From Lacisediminimonas profundi (GTDB taxonomy: Bacteria > Pseudomonadota > Gammaproteobacteria > Burkholderiales > Burkholderiaceae_D): a stretch of DNA of 64,000 bases. This document shows, in pieces, positions 33,560-41,799 of the stretch. Numbering within the stretch: position 1 is the first letter of the stretch; each line of letters opens with the position of its first letter. Both the position numbers and the translations under genes were made by a program. The notes under the pieces are model-generated. The model had not been told where the DNA came from and ran no database searches. It saw only the letters and a list, made by a program, of their open reading frames with translations. The DNA lies in contig NZ_VTTH01000001.1 in assembly GCF_008831265.1 (NCBI RefSeq), positions 496,001 through 560,000 on the forward strand, read 5' to 3'.

Positions 33560-34831
33560 ATGGACAAGGAAATGTCGGAAGCCCTGGTGCGGACGGGGCC
33601 GGGCACGCGGATGGGCAACCTGATGCGCCGCTACTGGGTGCCGATCCTGCTGTCGCGGGAAATTGGCGAGCCCGACGGGCCGCAGGTGAAGGTGCAGATC
33701 CTGGGCGAAAAGCTGCTCGCATTTCGCGACAGCGAAGGCCGGCCGGGACTGATCGACGAATTCTGCTCGCATCGCGGGGTATCGCTTTATTTCGGCCGTA
33801 ATGAAGAAAACGGCATCCGCTGCGCCTATCACGGCCTGAAGTTCGACCGCAACGGCAAGTGTGTCGACGTGCCGTCGGCACCGCACGTTTGCGAGCGCAT
33901 GAACATCAAGTCATATCCCTGCGTCGAGCGCGCCGGCATGGTCTGGGCCTACATGGGGCCGCCCGGCAAGATGCCGGCGCCGCCGGAGCTGGAGTGGTGC
34001 ACGCTGCCGGAAAGCCATGTGTTCGTATCCAAGCGGCTGCAAGAGTGCAACTACCTGCAGGCGATGGAAGGCGGCATCGACACCGCCCACGTGTCTTATG
34101 TCCACAAGTACGAGGTGGACAACGACCCGATGCACATGAACACACGGGCGCTCGACTACATCAAGGCTGACGGCAACGTCATCTTCACTATCGAGAAGCA
34201 GCCATTCGGCCTGTCCATGTTCGGCCGCCGCAACGGCGATGCCGATTCCTTCTACTGGCGCGTCACGCAGTGGTTGTTCCCGTGGTTCACACTGATCCCG
34301 CCCTTTGGCGAGCACGTGCTCGGCGGCCATGTCTGGGTCCCGATCGACGATCACAATTGCTGGGCATGGAGCGTCAACTTCCATCCGGACAAGCCATTGT
34401 CGGAACAGGAGCGGCGCGACCTCGAGCAGGGCCGCGGCATCCATTGCGAATACGAGCCCGGCTCGTTCCGCCCCAAGGCCAACAAGGACAATGACTACCT
34501 GATCGATCGTGTCGCGCAACGCGAAAAGCGCGCCTACAGCGGCATCTTCGGGTTCGCCGTGCAGGATTCGTCGCTGCAGGAAAGCATGGGGCCGATACAG
34601 AACCACGAAGCCGAACGCCTGTTGCCGACCGACAAGGCGATCGTGATGGCGCGCCGCATGCTGGTCGAAGCTGCGATCGGCCTCGAGCAAGGGGTGGAGC
34701 CGCCGGCGGTCAACGCCTCGGCCCAGCATGTGCGGGCTGCCGGCGTGCTGCTCGAGCGCGGTGCCGATCCGCTGGCCTGGGCCCGGGAACATCTGGCCGA
34801 TGCCTCGGACCAGCCGGTTTATTCGATTTGA
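33560..34831 (+). CDS. Rieske aromatic oxygenase, phthalate 4,5-dioxygenase type
   Basis: A 423-residue oxygenase of the one-subunit (alpha-only) class I type. Rieske ligands are C69/H71 (CSHRG) and C88/H91 (CAYHGL). The iron site lies in EGGIDTAHVSYVH. The opening TRMGNLMRRYWVPILLSREI is characteristic of phthalate 4,5-dioxygenase-like proteins. The ATG at 33560 follows a GGAG/AAGG-rich stretch. No dedicated reductase is encoded; the Bug receptor and SDR genes follow at 77 and 13 bp. The SDR could rearomatise a cis-diol product, which would make this a dioxygenase module, though many relatives are O-demethylases. Confidence 0.9.
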   Translation: MDKEMSEALVRTGPGTRMGNLMRRYWVPILLSREIGEPDGPQVKVQILGEKLLAFRDSEGRPGLIDEFCSHRGVSLYFGRNEENGIRCAYHGLKFDRNGKCVDVPSAPHVCERMNIKSYPCVERAGMVWAYMGPPGKMPAPPELEWCTLPESHVFVSKRLQECNYLQAMEGGIDTAHVSYVHKYEVDNDPMHMNTRALDYIKADGNVIFTIEKQPFGLSMFGRRNGDADSFYWRVTQWLFPWFTLIPPFGEHVLGGHVWVPIDDHNCWAWSVNFHPDKPLSEQERRDLEQGRGIHCEYEPGSFRPKANKDNDYLIDRVAQREKRAYSGIFGFAVQDSSLQESMGPIQNHEAERLLPTDKAIVMARRMLVEAAIGLEQGVEPPAVNASAQHVRAAGVLLERGADPLAWAREHLADASDQPVYSI

Positions 34832-34908
34832 TTGCGCAGCATCGTTTTACATCAGACCCGGCTACACCAGACCCGGCATCCAGCCAGGCGGCCCACACAG
34901 GAGACAGC

Positions 34909-35889
34909 ATGAGCAACATGCAACGCATTGCAGCGGCAGCACTTTTTTTTGCAGGCCTGGCCGGACTTGCGGCCCCGGCCCTGGCCCAGGAATGGGCGCC
35001 CAGCAAGCCGATCCGCATCATCGTTCCGATCGTCGGCAGCACCAACGATGCGCTGGCCCGCATCGTCGCTGAAAAGCTGCAGACCGCCATTGGCCAGCCG
35101 GTCTATGTTGAAAACAAGCCGGGCGCAGGCGGCAACATCGGCGCTGACATGGTCGCCAAGTCGGCGCCTGATGGCCACACGCTGCTGGTCGGCTACAACG
35201 GTCCGCTCGCGATCAATGTGTCCCTCTTCGACAAGATGCCTTATGACCCGCTGAAGGACCTGGCGCCGATCACGCTGGCCGTCACCTCGCCGCAATACCT
35301 GGCAGTGACCAGCTCGCTGCCAGTGAAGAATGTAGCGGAACTGGTGGCGATGGCAAAGGCCGACCCGAAGAAGCTCTCCTACGGTTCGGTTGCGGTCGGC
35401 AGCGCTTCGCACCTGACGATGGAAATGCTCAAGCTGGCTGCCAAAGTCAACCTGACCCATGTGCCTTACAAGGGCGCGTCGCCGGCCGTGACCGACCTGG
35501 TTGCGGGTAATGTGCAGGCGGCGTTCATGGTTCCGGGCAACGTGCAGCAGTTCGCCAGGGACGGCCGCCTGAAACTGATCGCATCGACCGGGCCGAAGCG
35601 TTTTCCCAGTACGCCCAATGTACCGACGATGATCGAGTCCGGCTTCCCGGATTTCGTCGCCACCTCCTGGATCGGATTCCTGACTGCGGCCGGCACGCCG
35701 AGGAACATCATCGACCGCTACAACAAGGAGATCGTCGCCATCCTGAACCTGCCCGATGTGCGCGCCAGGCTCAGGGAAATGGAGTTCGAGATCGTCGCCG
35801 GAACGCCGGAGCAGTTCGGCGATTGGATACGCGGCGAGATTCCACGCTGGGGCAAGGTCATCAGGGAAACCGGCACCAAGGCCAACTGA
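34909..35889 (+). CDS. Bug/TctC-family periplasmic receptor
   Basis: A 326-residue Bug receptor. The signal peptide (RIAAAALFFAGLAGLAAPALAQ) precedes EWAPSKPIRIIVPIVGSTNDALAR; further hallmarks are YVENKPGAGGNIGADM and HVPYKGASPAV. The ATG at 34909 follows CAGGAGACAGC. It sits between the Rieske oxygenase and SDR genes, so it probably binds the substrate of that pathway. Confidence 0.93.
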   Translation: MSNMQRIAAAALFFAGLAGLAAPALAQEWAPSKPIRIIVPIVGSTNDALARIVAEKLQTAIGQPVYVENKPGAGGNIGADMVAKSAPDGHTLLVGYNGPLAINVSLFDKMPYDPLKDLAPITLAVTSPQYLAVTSSLPVKNVAELVAMAKADPKKLSYGSVAVGSASHLTMEMLKLAAKVNLTHVPYKGASPAVTDLVAGNVQAAFMVPGNVQQFARDGRLKLIASTGPKRFPSTPNVPTMIESGFPDFVATSWIGFLTAAGTPRNIIDRYNKEIVAILNLPDVRARLREMEFEIVAGTPEQFGDWIRGEIPRWGKVIRETGTKAN

Positions 35890-35902
35890 GCAAGGAGCAC
35901 GG

Positions 35903-36676
35903 ATGGGCAGGCTTGCGAATAGGGTGGCACTGGTCACGGGTGGCGGCGCGGGCATAGGCGCGGCGACGGCGCAATTGTTCTGCGCACAAGGCGCTGCCGT
36001 GATGCTGGTGGATGCGGATGCAGCGGCGCTGCAGCGGACTGAGCGGGCAATACTTGAGCGGGTTCCGGATGCGAAGCTGCTCACCCTTGCCGCCGATGTC
36101 GCCGATGATCCGCTCGCCGCCGAGGCCGTCCGGCGCTGCGTTCAGGCCCATGGCAGCCTCGACATACTCATCAACAACGCGGCGATGCGGAATTATTCGG
36201 CGCTAGCGGATGCGACATCGGCCGAATGGCAGGCCATGCTGAACGTCAACCTGCTCGGCGTGGCCAATTACTGCCGCGCTGCATTGCCTTTCCTGCGGCA
36301 ATCAGGCCGCGGCAGCATCGTCAATGTCTCCTCCTGTTATGCCGTCACGGGCCGCAAGGGAATGGGTTTGTACGACACGACCAAGGCCGGGCAACTGGCA
36401 TTGACGCGGACACTGGCGCATGAAGAGGCGGCGAGCGGTGTCAGGGTGAATGCGGTTTGTCCGGGATCGACGCTGACCGACTTTCATGTCGCCAAGGCGA
36501 CAGCCAGCGGCAAGAGCGTCGAGCAGTTGAAGACGGAGCGGCAGTCCACATCGCTGCTGGGACGCTGGGCTACGCCGGAAGAGATTGCGTGGCCGATACT
36601 GTGGCTGGCGTCGGACGAGGCGTCGTTCATGACCGGGACCGCCTTGATGGTGGACGGCGGGCTGTCGATCATGTGA
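35903..36676 (+). CDS. Short-chain dehydrogenase/reductase
   Basis: A 257-residue SDR. The NAD(P)-binding motif TGGGAGIG is at the N-terminus. The structural motif NNAA and the catalytic Ser plus YxxxK (NVSSCYAVTGRKGMGLYDTTK) are intact. The C-terminus GTALMVDGG is typical of classical SDRs. The ATG at 35903 follows AAGGAG, 13 bp after the Bug gene. In this operon it may oxidise a cis-dihydrodiol made by the Rieske oxygenase, or an alcohol side chain. Confidence 0.92.
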   Translation: MGRLANRVALVTGGGAGIGAATAQLFCAQGAAVMLVDADAAALQRTERAILERVPDAKLLTLAADVADDPLAAEAVRRCVQAHGSLDILINNAAMRNYSALADATSAEWQAMLNVNLLGVANYCRAALPFLRQSGRGSIVNVSSCYAVTGRKGMGLYDTTKAGQLALTRTLAHEEAASGVRVNAVCPGSTLTDFHVAKATASGKSVEQLKTERQSTSLLGRWATPEEIAWPILWLASDEASFMTGTALMVDGGLSIM

Positions 36677-36740
36677 CACCGGCGCGTGGATGCGGAAGCC
36701 GAGCGGGCCGTGCCTTCGCCGGCGGCCTGGCCCAATCCGG

Positions 36741-38042
36741 CTACTCTTCTTCCTGGTCCGGCAGCTTCAGCCGTCCTGTGTGGAAGTCGTATTCATAGGC
36801 TTCGCCATAGCGGCCCCATTCGATCGCGATTTCGAGCGCGCGCCTGGCCTCTGGCAGGCCCAGGTTCTCTTCCATCAATGCCAGGAATGGCTGCTGCGGC
36901 AGGGTGCCGCTGGCTTCATTCTCCAGCCGCGCGCGGATACTGGATGCGATCGGTACGTGCGTCAGCAACTGCTGGCCGAAGATCTCCTGCCGCAGTGCGT
37001 GATCGGCCTGTGCATAGCGCTGGCCCAGGGGCGTCAATCCAATGTCGCCTTGCTCCAGGTGCGCCAGGCCCAGCAGCCCGAGCGCTTCGCACGCCGGGAA
37101 TAGTTCGGCATCGGGCAGCCCGGTTTCTTCCGACAGCCGCGGCAGGTCGGCGCGGCCGTTGAACGGTGCGTCGGCCAGCAGGTCGAGCACGCCTTCTATC
37201 CGGCTCACGCCGGCATGCGGAAGCCTGTAATCGATCTGCCGGACCGGCGCCGCTTCGACGGTTCCAGCCGGCACCGCCCGCATTGTCATCAGTCCATAGA
37301 CTTCATCGACCAGGACCCGCACCTCGTGCGATTCGGCAATGCGCGGACGCGGCAGGCCGATACTGATTTCGCTGCGAATGCGGCCCGGATCGCTGGCCAG
37401 GATGACGATGCGGTCGGCCATCATCACCGCTTCTTCGATGTTGTGCGAGACGATCAGGATGCCCTTGGTCGGAATCTGCTTGCTCACCCACAGGTCGAGG
37501 ATTTCGTCGCGCAGCGTTTCACCGGTCATCACATCCAGCGCAGAGAACGCTTCGTCCATCAACAACACATCCGGATTGGTCACCAGCGCGCGGGCGATGC
37601 CGACCCGCTGCCGCATGCCGCCCGACAACTCGCGCGGCAACGCGCCGCCGAAGCCGGACAGTCTCATCAGGTCGAGCATCGCATCGGCGCGGACCTGCCG
37701 CGCTGCTTCCGGCATGCCCTGTGCCTCCAGGCCGAGCTCGACATTCTGTCGCACCGTCAGCCAGGGAAATAACGCAAACGACTGGAACACCATGGCGATG
37801 CCGGGCGCAGGGCCGTGAATCGCTCGTCCGCGATAGGACGCAGTGCCGGCATCCGGTGCAATCAGCCCGGCGATGATGCGCAGCAGGGTCGATTTGCCCG
37901 ATCCCGACTTGCCCAGCAGCGACACGATCTCGCCTTCGGCCAGCGAAAAATCCACGCCCTCCAGCACCAGTCGGGGCACGCCGTCTGCGCTGGTGAACGA
38001 TTTCGCGACGTCCTTCAGTTCAAGCAATGCATTTTCTTTCAT
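36741..38042 (-). CDS. ABC transporter ATPase (NitT/TauT type) with AAA-associated C-terminal domain
   Basis: A 433-residue ATPase. The Walker A motif is GKSGSGKST, the signature is LSGGMRQR, the Walker B is VLLMDE, and VSHNIEEA follows. After ~residue 265 comes an extra ~150-residue domain (from VSRIEGVLDLLADAP to the C-terminus) that I assign to the AAA-associated C-terminal type found on some nitrate/sulfonate-class ATPases. It lies 7 bp after the fused permease gene. No binding-protein gene is adjacent, so substrate recognition is unexplained. Confidence 0.9.
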   Translation of the reverse strand: MKENALLELKDVAKSFTSADGVPRLVLEGVDFSLAEGEIVSLLGKSGSGKSTLLRIIAGLIAPDAGTASYRGRAIHGPAPGIAMVFQSFALFPWLTVRQNVELGLEAQGMPEAARQVRADAMLDLMRLSGFGGALPRELSGGMRQRVGIARALVTNPDVLLMDEAFSALDVMTGETLRDEILDLWVSKQIPTKGILIVSHNIEEAVMMADRIVILASDPGRIRSEISIGLPRPRIAESHEVRVLVDEVYGLMTMRAVPAGTVEAAPVRQIDYRLPHAGVSRIEGVLDLLADAPFNGRADLPRLSEETGLPDAELFPACEALGLLGLAHLEQGDIGLTPLGQRYAQADHALRQEIFGQQLLTHVPIASSIRARLENEASGTLPQQPFLALMEENLGLPEARRALEIAIEWGRYGEAYEYDFHTGRLKLPDQEEE

Positions 38043-38049
38043 GCGGTCC

Positions 38050-39792
38050 TCAACGGCTGCGCTCCTCGGCCAGCACATACAGTTTGCGCCAGAAGAAGCG
38101 GTTGAGAAGCATCACGAACACGCACATCACCGCGATGCCCAATGCAATCCGATGGAAATCGCCGGCATCGGTGGTCTGCTTGATGTAACTGCCCAGGCCA
38201 TTCGCGACCAGCGTGGTCTGGCCCCAGCTGACGTACTCGGCAACGATGCTGGCATTCCACGAGCCGCCGCTGGCCGTGATGGCGCCGGTCACGTAGCTTG
38301 GAAATATCGCCGGCAGGTAGACCCGCTTCCATTTCAGCCAGCCTTTCAGTCCGAGGTTGTCGGCTGCCAGCCGCAACTCGGCCGGCAGCGCAGAGGCGCC
38401 GGCCACCACATTGAACAGGATGTACCACTGCGTGCCGAAAACCATCAGCGGGCTGAGCCAGATGTCCGGGTCGAGCCGGTAGCGCACCAGCAGGTAGACC
38501 ACCAGCGGAAACAGCAGGTTGACCGGAAAGGCGGCCAGGAACTGCGCCACCGCCTGCACCTTTTGCGAGTATTGCGGGCGCAGGCCGATCCAGACCGCGA
38601 CCGGCACCCACACCAGCGAAGCCAGCGCAATCAGCACCAGCACCCGCAGCAAGGTGATGAATCCCAGTCCGACCACATGCGCTGCCTCGCCCCAGCCGAC
38701 ATCGACGTGGACGAAGACGACGAAGCGCCAGGCAGCCAGCACTGCGGCGGCGAGGATGACGAGGTCCCATGCGCGCGACCAGTACGGCCAGTGCGGCCAA
38801 TCGAGCCAACGCCGGCGGCGCCGGACTGCATCCTTGTCCTGTACGCGGAACCATCCCAGGGCGCGCGCCAGCGTCGCCCAGAAGCGGCTGGCCCAGGCAT
38901 CGACCAGGCGGCTGCGCCGTCCCCAGGCCAGCAGCCAGGAGCGCTGCGCGGTCTCGCCCTGGCTCTCCTCGAAGCGGAACTTGTCGGCCCACGCCAGCAG
39001 CGGACGGAAGAACAACTGGTCATACAGCAGGATGCCGGCCAGCATCGCCACGATGGCCAGTCCGATCGCCTGTGTGTCCTCGGCCTGGATCGCTACCGCA
39101 ATCCAGGAACCGATTCCCGGCAGCTTGATGTCCTGGTTTGCTACCGAAATCGCCTCAGCCGCCACCAGGAAAAACCATCCGCCCGACATCGACATCATCA
39201 TGTTCCACAGCAGCCCCGGCATCGCGAACGGCAAGCCCAGGCGCCAGAACCGCTGCCAGCCCGACAGCCGGAAAACCTGCGCCGCTTCATTCAGTTCGGC
39301 GGGAACGGTGCGCAGCGACTGGTACAGGCTGAACGTCATGTTCCAGGCCTGCGAGGTGAAGATGGCGAAGATGGCCGCGCATTCGACCCCGAGCGAACTG
39401 CCCGGAAACAGGGCGATGAAGGGCGCGATCGCAATTGCCTGGAAGCCCAGGATCGGAACCGACTGCAGGACATCCAGCAGCGGAATCATCACCTTCTCGG
39501 CGGCGCGGTATCGGGCTGCGATTGCCGCAAACACGAAACTGAACAGTAATGCGCAAGCCAGCGCCATGAACATCCGCAGGATCGTGCGCAGCAGGTAATA
39601 GGGCAGCCAGGCCGGATCGAGCGTGATCGGGGTCGGCTGGCCGACCGAAAACGGCTGGCTCATCTGCGTCGCGCCAAAGGCCAGGGCGGCGAAGATGGCC
39701 AGCACCAGCGGCAGCAGCGCCCAGTCCCAGCGGTTGGGGCGCGTGGTCAGCAACGAACGGTTGCCATGCCGTGGCAGGAGCAGGGGGAACAT
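38050..39792 (-). CDS. ABC transporter permease, two fused membrane domains
   Basis: A 580-residue inner-membrane protein containing two BPD-type permease domains in tandem. Each has an EAA-like loop (ELNEAAQVFRLSGWQRFWRLGLP, and ELRLAADNLGLKGWLKWKRVYLP). The halves are joined by a basic, Trp-rich cytoplasmic stretch (VRRRRRWLDWPHWPYW). It would form the whole channel as one chain with two copies of the ATPase encoded 7 bp downstream. The ligand is unknown; the class includes nitrate, sulfonate and bicarbonate importers. Confidence 0.9.
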   Translation of the reverse strand: MFPLLLPRHGNRSLLTTRPNRWDWALLPLVLAIFAALAFGATQMSQPFSVGQPTPITLDPAWLPYYLLRTILRMFMALACALLFSFVFAAIAARYRAAEKVMIPLLDVLQSVPILGFQAIAIAPFIALFPGSSLGVECAAIFAIFTSQAWNMTFSLYQSLRTVPAELNEAAQVFRLSGWQRFWRLGLPFAMPGLLWNMMMSMSGGWFFLVAAEAISVANQDIKLPGIGSWIAVAIQAEDTQAIGLAIVAMLAGILLYDQLFFRPLLAWADKFRFEESQGETAQRSWLLAWGRRSRLVDAWASRFWATLARALGWFRVQDKDAVRRRRRWLDWPHWPYWSRAWDLVILAAAVLAAWRFVVFVHVDVGWGEAAHVVGLGFITLLRVLVLIALASLVWVPVAVWIGLRPQYSQKVQAVAQFLAAFPVNLLFPLVVYLLVRYRLDPDIWLSPLMVFGTQWYILFNVVAGASALPAELRLAADNLGLKGWLKWKRVYLPAIFPSYVTGAITASGGSWNASIVAEYVSWGQTTLVANGLGSYIKQTTDAGDFHRIALGIAVMCVFVMLLNRFFWRKLYVLAEERSR

Positions 39793-40278
39793 GTCGGCTT
39801 TTCGTTATTGCAGCATGGGTCGTGGCAGCACTTGTTTTCGTTGCCGGAGCGACGCTTGCTCCCGTCCGGGGAAGTGCATCATCAATACCCTGATGCAAGC
39901 CGCCGGCATTGCTGGCCGACGACGGCCATTGCTGTCGCCTTTGCGGCAGATCAGATGACAGGATAAAGGCAGGGTAGTGTGCGCAGCCCGATTCTTGCCA
40001 CCATTCTTTGCCAACATTCTTTGCCAACCCACCTAGCCAACATTTCTTGCCGAAATCTGGTGCCATCGAAATTAATTGGAAATAGGCATAGCCGAACTGT
40101 GCTTTTACATGTACAGTCTGCCTCGCACTTGCATCAAGCTGCAGTTATAGCTGGCCGTCTCACCTGTCTTTGCTCGGTTTCCGAGCCATTCCTGGTTAAA
40201 TCCCGTCGGTTGTATGGTTGTACATCTTGATCCAAAGTGCTTTTTGGGCATTGCCCTAATTTTCAAAAGGTACTAAAC
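39793..40278. other. Intergenic region upstream of the cold-shock gene
   Basis: These 486 bp lie between a permease gene start and the cold-shock gene, so they hold two divergent promoters and probably the long cold-shock leader. The only repeat is a cluster of four ATTCTTTGCC-like words at 39991-40052. I see no clear promoter consensus, open frame or terminator. Confidence 0.35.
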
Positions 40279-40491
40279 ATGACCACTCAAACCGGCACAG
40301 TAAAATGGTTCAACGACGCAAAAGGCTTCGGCTTCATCACTCCTGATGGCGGCGGTCCTGATCTGTTCGCGCACTTCGGCGACATCCAGTCGACCGGCTT
40401 CAAGAGCCTGTCCGAAAACCAGAAAGTGTCGTTCGAACGCGCTACTGGTCCTAAGGGCGACAAAGCAAGCAATATTCGCGTCATTTCCTGA
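40279..40491 (+). CDS. Cold-shock protein (CspA family)
   Basis: A 70-residue single-stranded nucleic-acid-binding OB-fold protein. Both RNA-binding motifs are present, GFGFITPD (RNP1-like) and DLFAHFGDI (RNP2-like). The start [19 protein letters not shown] is standard. It acts as an RNA chaperone in the cytoplasm; whether it is cold-induced or constitutive cannot be seen. A good terminator follows at 40647-40674. Confidence 0.95.
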   Translation: MTTQTGTVKWFNDAKGFGFITPDGGGPDLFAHFGDIQSTGFKSLSENQKVSFERATGPKGDKASNIRVIS

Positions 40492-40646
40492 CCAGAATAG
40501 ATTGCCTGGCATCAGTATCGCGGGAGGCGAAAACCTCTCCGATTCGATGCACCATCGAACACCGGTCAGATAGATCGGGTTCCATGAGGTCCGGCAGAAG
40601 ACCCTTCGCGAACAGCAAGGGTTTCTGAAAACCGGGTCAGGCACAG

Positions 40647-40674
40647 AAAAAAGCCCGCGTATGCGGGCTTTTTT
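40647..40674 (+). terminator. Rho-independent terminator
   Basis: GCCCGC-GTAT-GCGGGC is flanked by six A and six T residues, giving a 12-bp stem that can act in both directions. It lies 155 bp after the cold-shock stop codon, within the gap 40492-40858, in which I see no other gene. Confidence 0.85.
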
Positions 40675-40858
40675 CATTGTGGTTCGTATAAAGTTCAAGT
40701 TGCCGGATGCGTTCGCCTGATGTTCGACTGACAGGCGACGAAAAATCCGAAAACCATGCTACAAAGCTCGTAGAGTTGTTGCCGACGACCCGGCGCTCCC
40801 CCATTCATTGGATCGGGCGCGGGGCAAACCCAATCCGGATCTGAACCAGGAGAACAGC

Positions 40859-40972
40859 ATGAGCAAGAGTCAGGACGCCAAAAAGGCGACCAAGAAGGAA
40901 CCCGCCAAGACCGTGAAAGAAAAGAAGGAAGCGAAGAAGGTCAAAAAAGAAGAAAAGAAGCGCCAGCAATAA
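40859..40972 (+). CDS. Very small lysine-rich protein (37 residues)
   Basis: A 37-codon frame beginning MSKSQDAKKATKKEPAKT, with CCAGGAGAACAGC directly before the ATG. About 40% of residues are Lys and many others Glu or Ala, with no hydrophobic stretch. It is probably a disordered, nucleic-acid-binding or ribosome-associated peptide, in the style of small histone-H1-like tails. The excellent ribosome site and the clean basic composition argue for a real gene. No family assignment is possible from sequence. Confidence 0.65.
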   Translation: MSKSQDAKKATKKEPAKTVKEKKEAKKVKKEEKKRQQ

Positions 40973-41013
40973 TTCCTTCCGGGAGCTGCACCAACAAGGG
41001 CAGCTTCCATCCC

Positions 41014-41071
41014 CGGATTGCCGGATTGCCGGATGTCGGATGTCGGATGTCGGATGTCGGATGTCGGATGC
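41014..41071. repeat. Heptanucleotide tandem repeat
   Basis: Two CGGATTGC units are followed by six CGGATGT units (the last ends in C) at 41030-41071. The tract lies 41 bp after the lysine-rich gene, in a gap between convergent small genes. Such tracts change length by slippage. Confidence 0.85.
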
Positions 41072-41169
41072 GCCGGCAGGGCATCTGGCAACATGGAGTA
41101 CCGTTCCCGGCAGCAGCCGGTGCGGCGGAATGCCATCGCGGCCGATCAGCCCGGCCCGGCTACGCCCCC

Positions 41170-41370
41170 TCAATCGTTCAGTGCCGCCTTTGCCGCTTCT
41201 TCAGGCGTAAGCCCGTCGCAATACTGGTCCGTGAACCATTCGATCTGTTCCTCGATATGGTCTTGCGCTTCCGCCAGTGTGACGCCACCGGCAACCAGGA
41301 AGCCTTCGACTTCGGTGCACCACTGGATGAATGCGAGGGTTTCCTCGTCTAGTTCTTCTTTCTTTGCCAT
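41170..41370 (-). CDS. Small acidic protein of unknown function
   Basis: A 66-residue acidic, helical protein, MAKKEELDEETLAFIQWC... to ...GLTPEEAAKAALND. It has no signal peptide or membrane segment. I do not recognise a named family. The composition and codon use look coding, but no strong ribosome site is seen before the ATG at 41370. It is downstream of the LexA-box peptide gene on the same strand, separated by 229 bp that include a perfect hairpin. Confidence 0.6.
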   Translation of the reverse strand: MAKKEELDEETLAFIQWCTEVEGFLVAGGVTLAEAQDHIEEQIEWFTDQYCDGLTPEEAAKAALND

Positions 41371-41497
41371 GGCTCATTTCGTTAAAAGGACGAGATGGCT
41401 CCAGCATAGATGAATCCGCGGTCCTTATCCATCGGATCAGGGCTGGTCGTTACCCACATCTCGATTTGGAGAGAGGGAACGGCCGATCGACTTTGTA

Positions 41498-41524
41498 GCT
41501 CCCTCCCTTTCAAGGGGAGGGAGC
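41498..41524. repeat. CTCCCTCCC hairpin repeat
   Basis: GCTCCCTCCC and its exact complement surround a 7-base loop. The same word with preceding GACTTTGTA occurs at the outer end of composite copy 1 (7625-7643), and a partial copy is at 13448. It may terminate transcription of the small gene at 41600, although no T-run follows on either strand. Confidence 0.6.
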
Positions 41525-41599
41525 GTCAGTGGCGTGCTTTGGTCCACGCCAGGAATCCGGATATCTGTAATCTTCAGTGCTCAGGCGAGCGCGAGCGGA

Positions 41600-41695
41600 T
41601 CACCGCCGGCGGGCGATGAATGCCTCGCCCAGCAGGGCGGCGCCCATGATCAACAAGGGGCCGAATACAACCAGAATGCCGGGCAGGACTTCCAT
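41600..41695 (-). CDS. 31-residue hydrophobic peptide under LexA control (putative)
   Basis: The frame reads MEVLPGILVVFGPLL and continues IMGAALLGEAFIARRR: one transmembrane helix with a basic C-terminal tail. A TTTTGGAGAACC ribosome site precedes the ATG at 41695. A TACTGT-N8-ACAGTA LexA box ends 17 bases upstream. The layout recalls SOS-induced membrane peptides such as E. coli TisB (29 residues), but sequence similarity is not evident. A longer in-frame reading (to 41782) would run through the LexA box and is unlikely. The peptide's effect, toxic or otherwise, is not known. Confidence 0.6.
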   Translation of the reverse strand: MEVLPGILVVFGPLLIMGAALLGEAFIARRR

Positions 41696-41711
41696 GTCGG
41701 TTCTCCAAAAT

Positions 41712-41733
41712 ATACTGTATGTCCGTACAGTAT
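41712..41733. promoter_or_regulatory. LexA (SOS) box
   Basis: ATACTGTA and TACAGTAT mirror each other across six bases, giving TACTGT-N8-ACAGTA. This contains the CTGT-N8-ACAG core used by E. coli and betaproteobacterial LexA. On the minus strand a TTGAAC box (41750-41755) lies 17 bp before TACTGT (41727-41732), which would place the -10 element inside the LexA site. Transcription would then run into the 31-residue peptide gene with a leader of about 25 bases. Confidence 0.8.
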
Positions 41734-41799
41734 CAGGAGACTTTCGCCGGTTCAAGCATTTTTTTGAAGCCCCTGTCGGCATCCGGGAAACAAGGATGC

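Noticed and set aside
41014-41071. CRISPR-like repeat array
   Set aside because: The units are 7-8 bp and contiguous with no spacers, and no cas gene is present.
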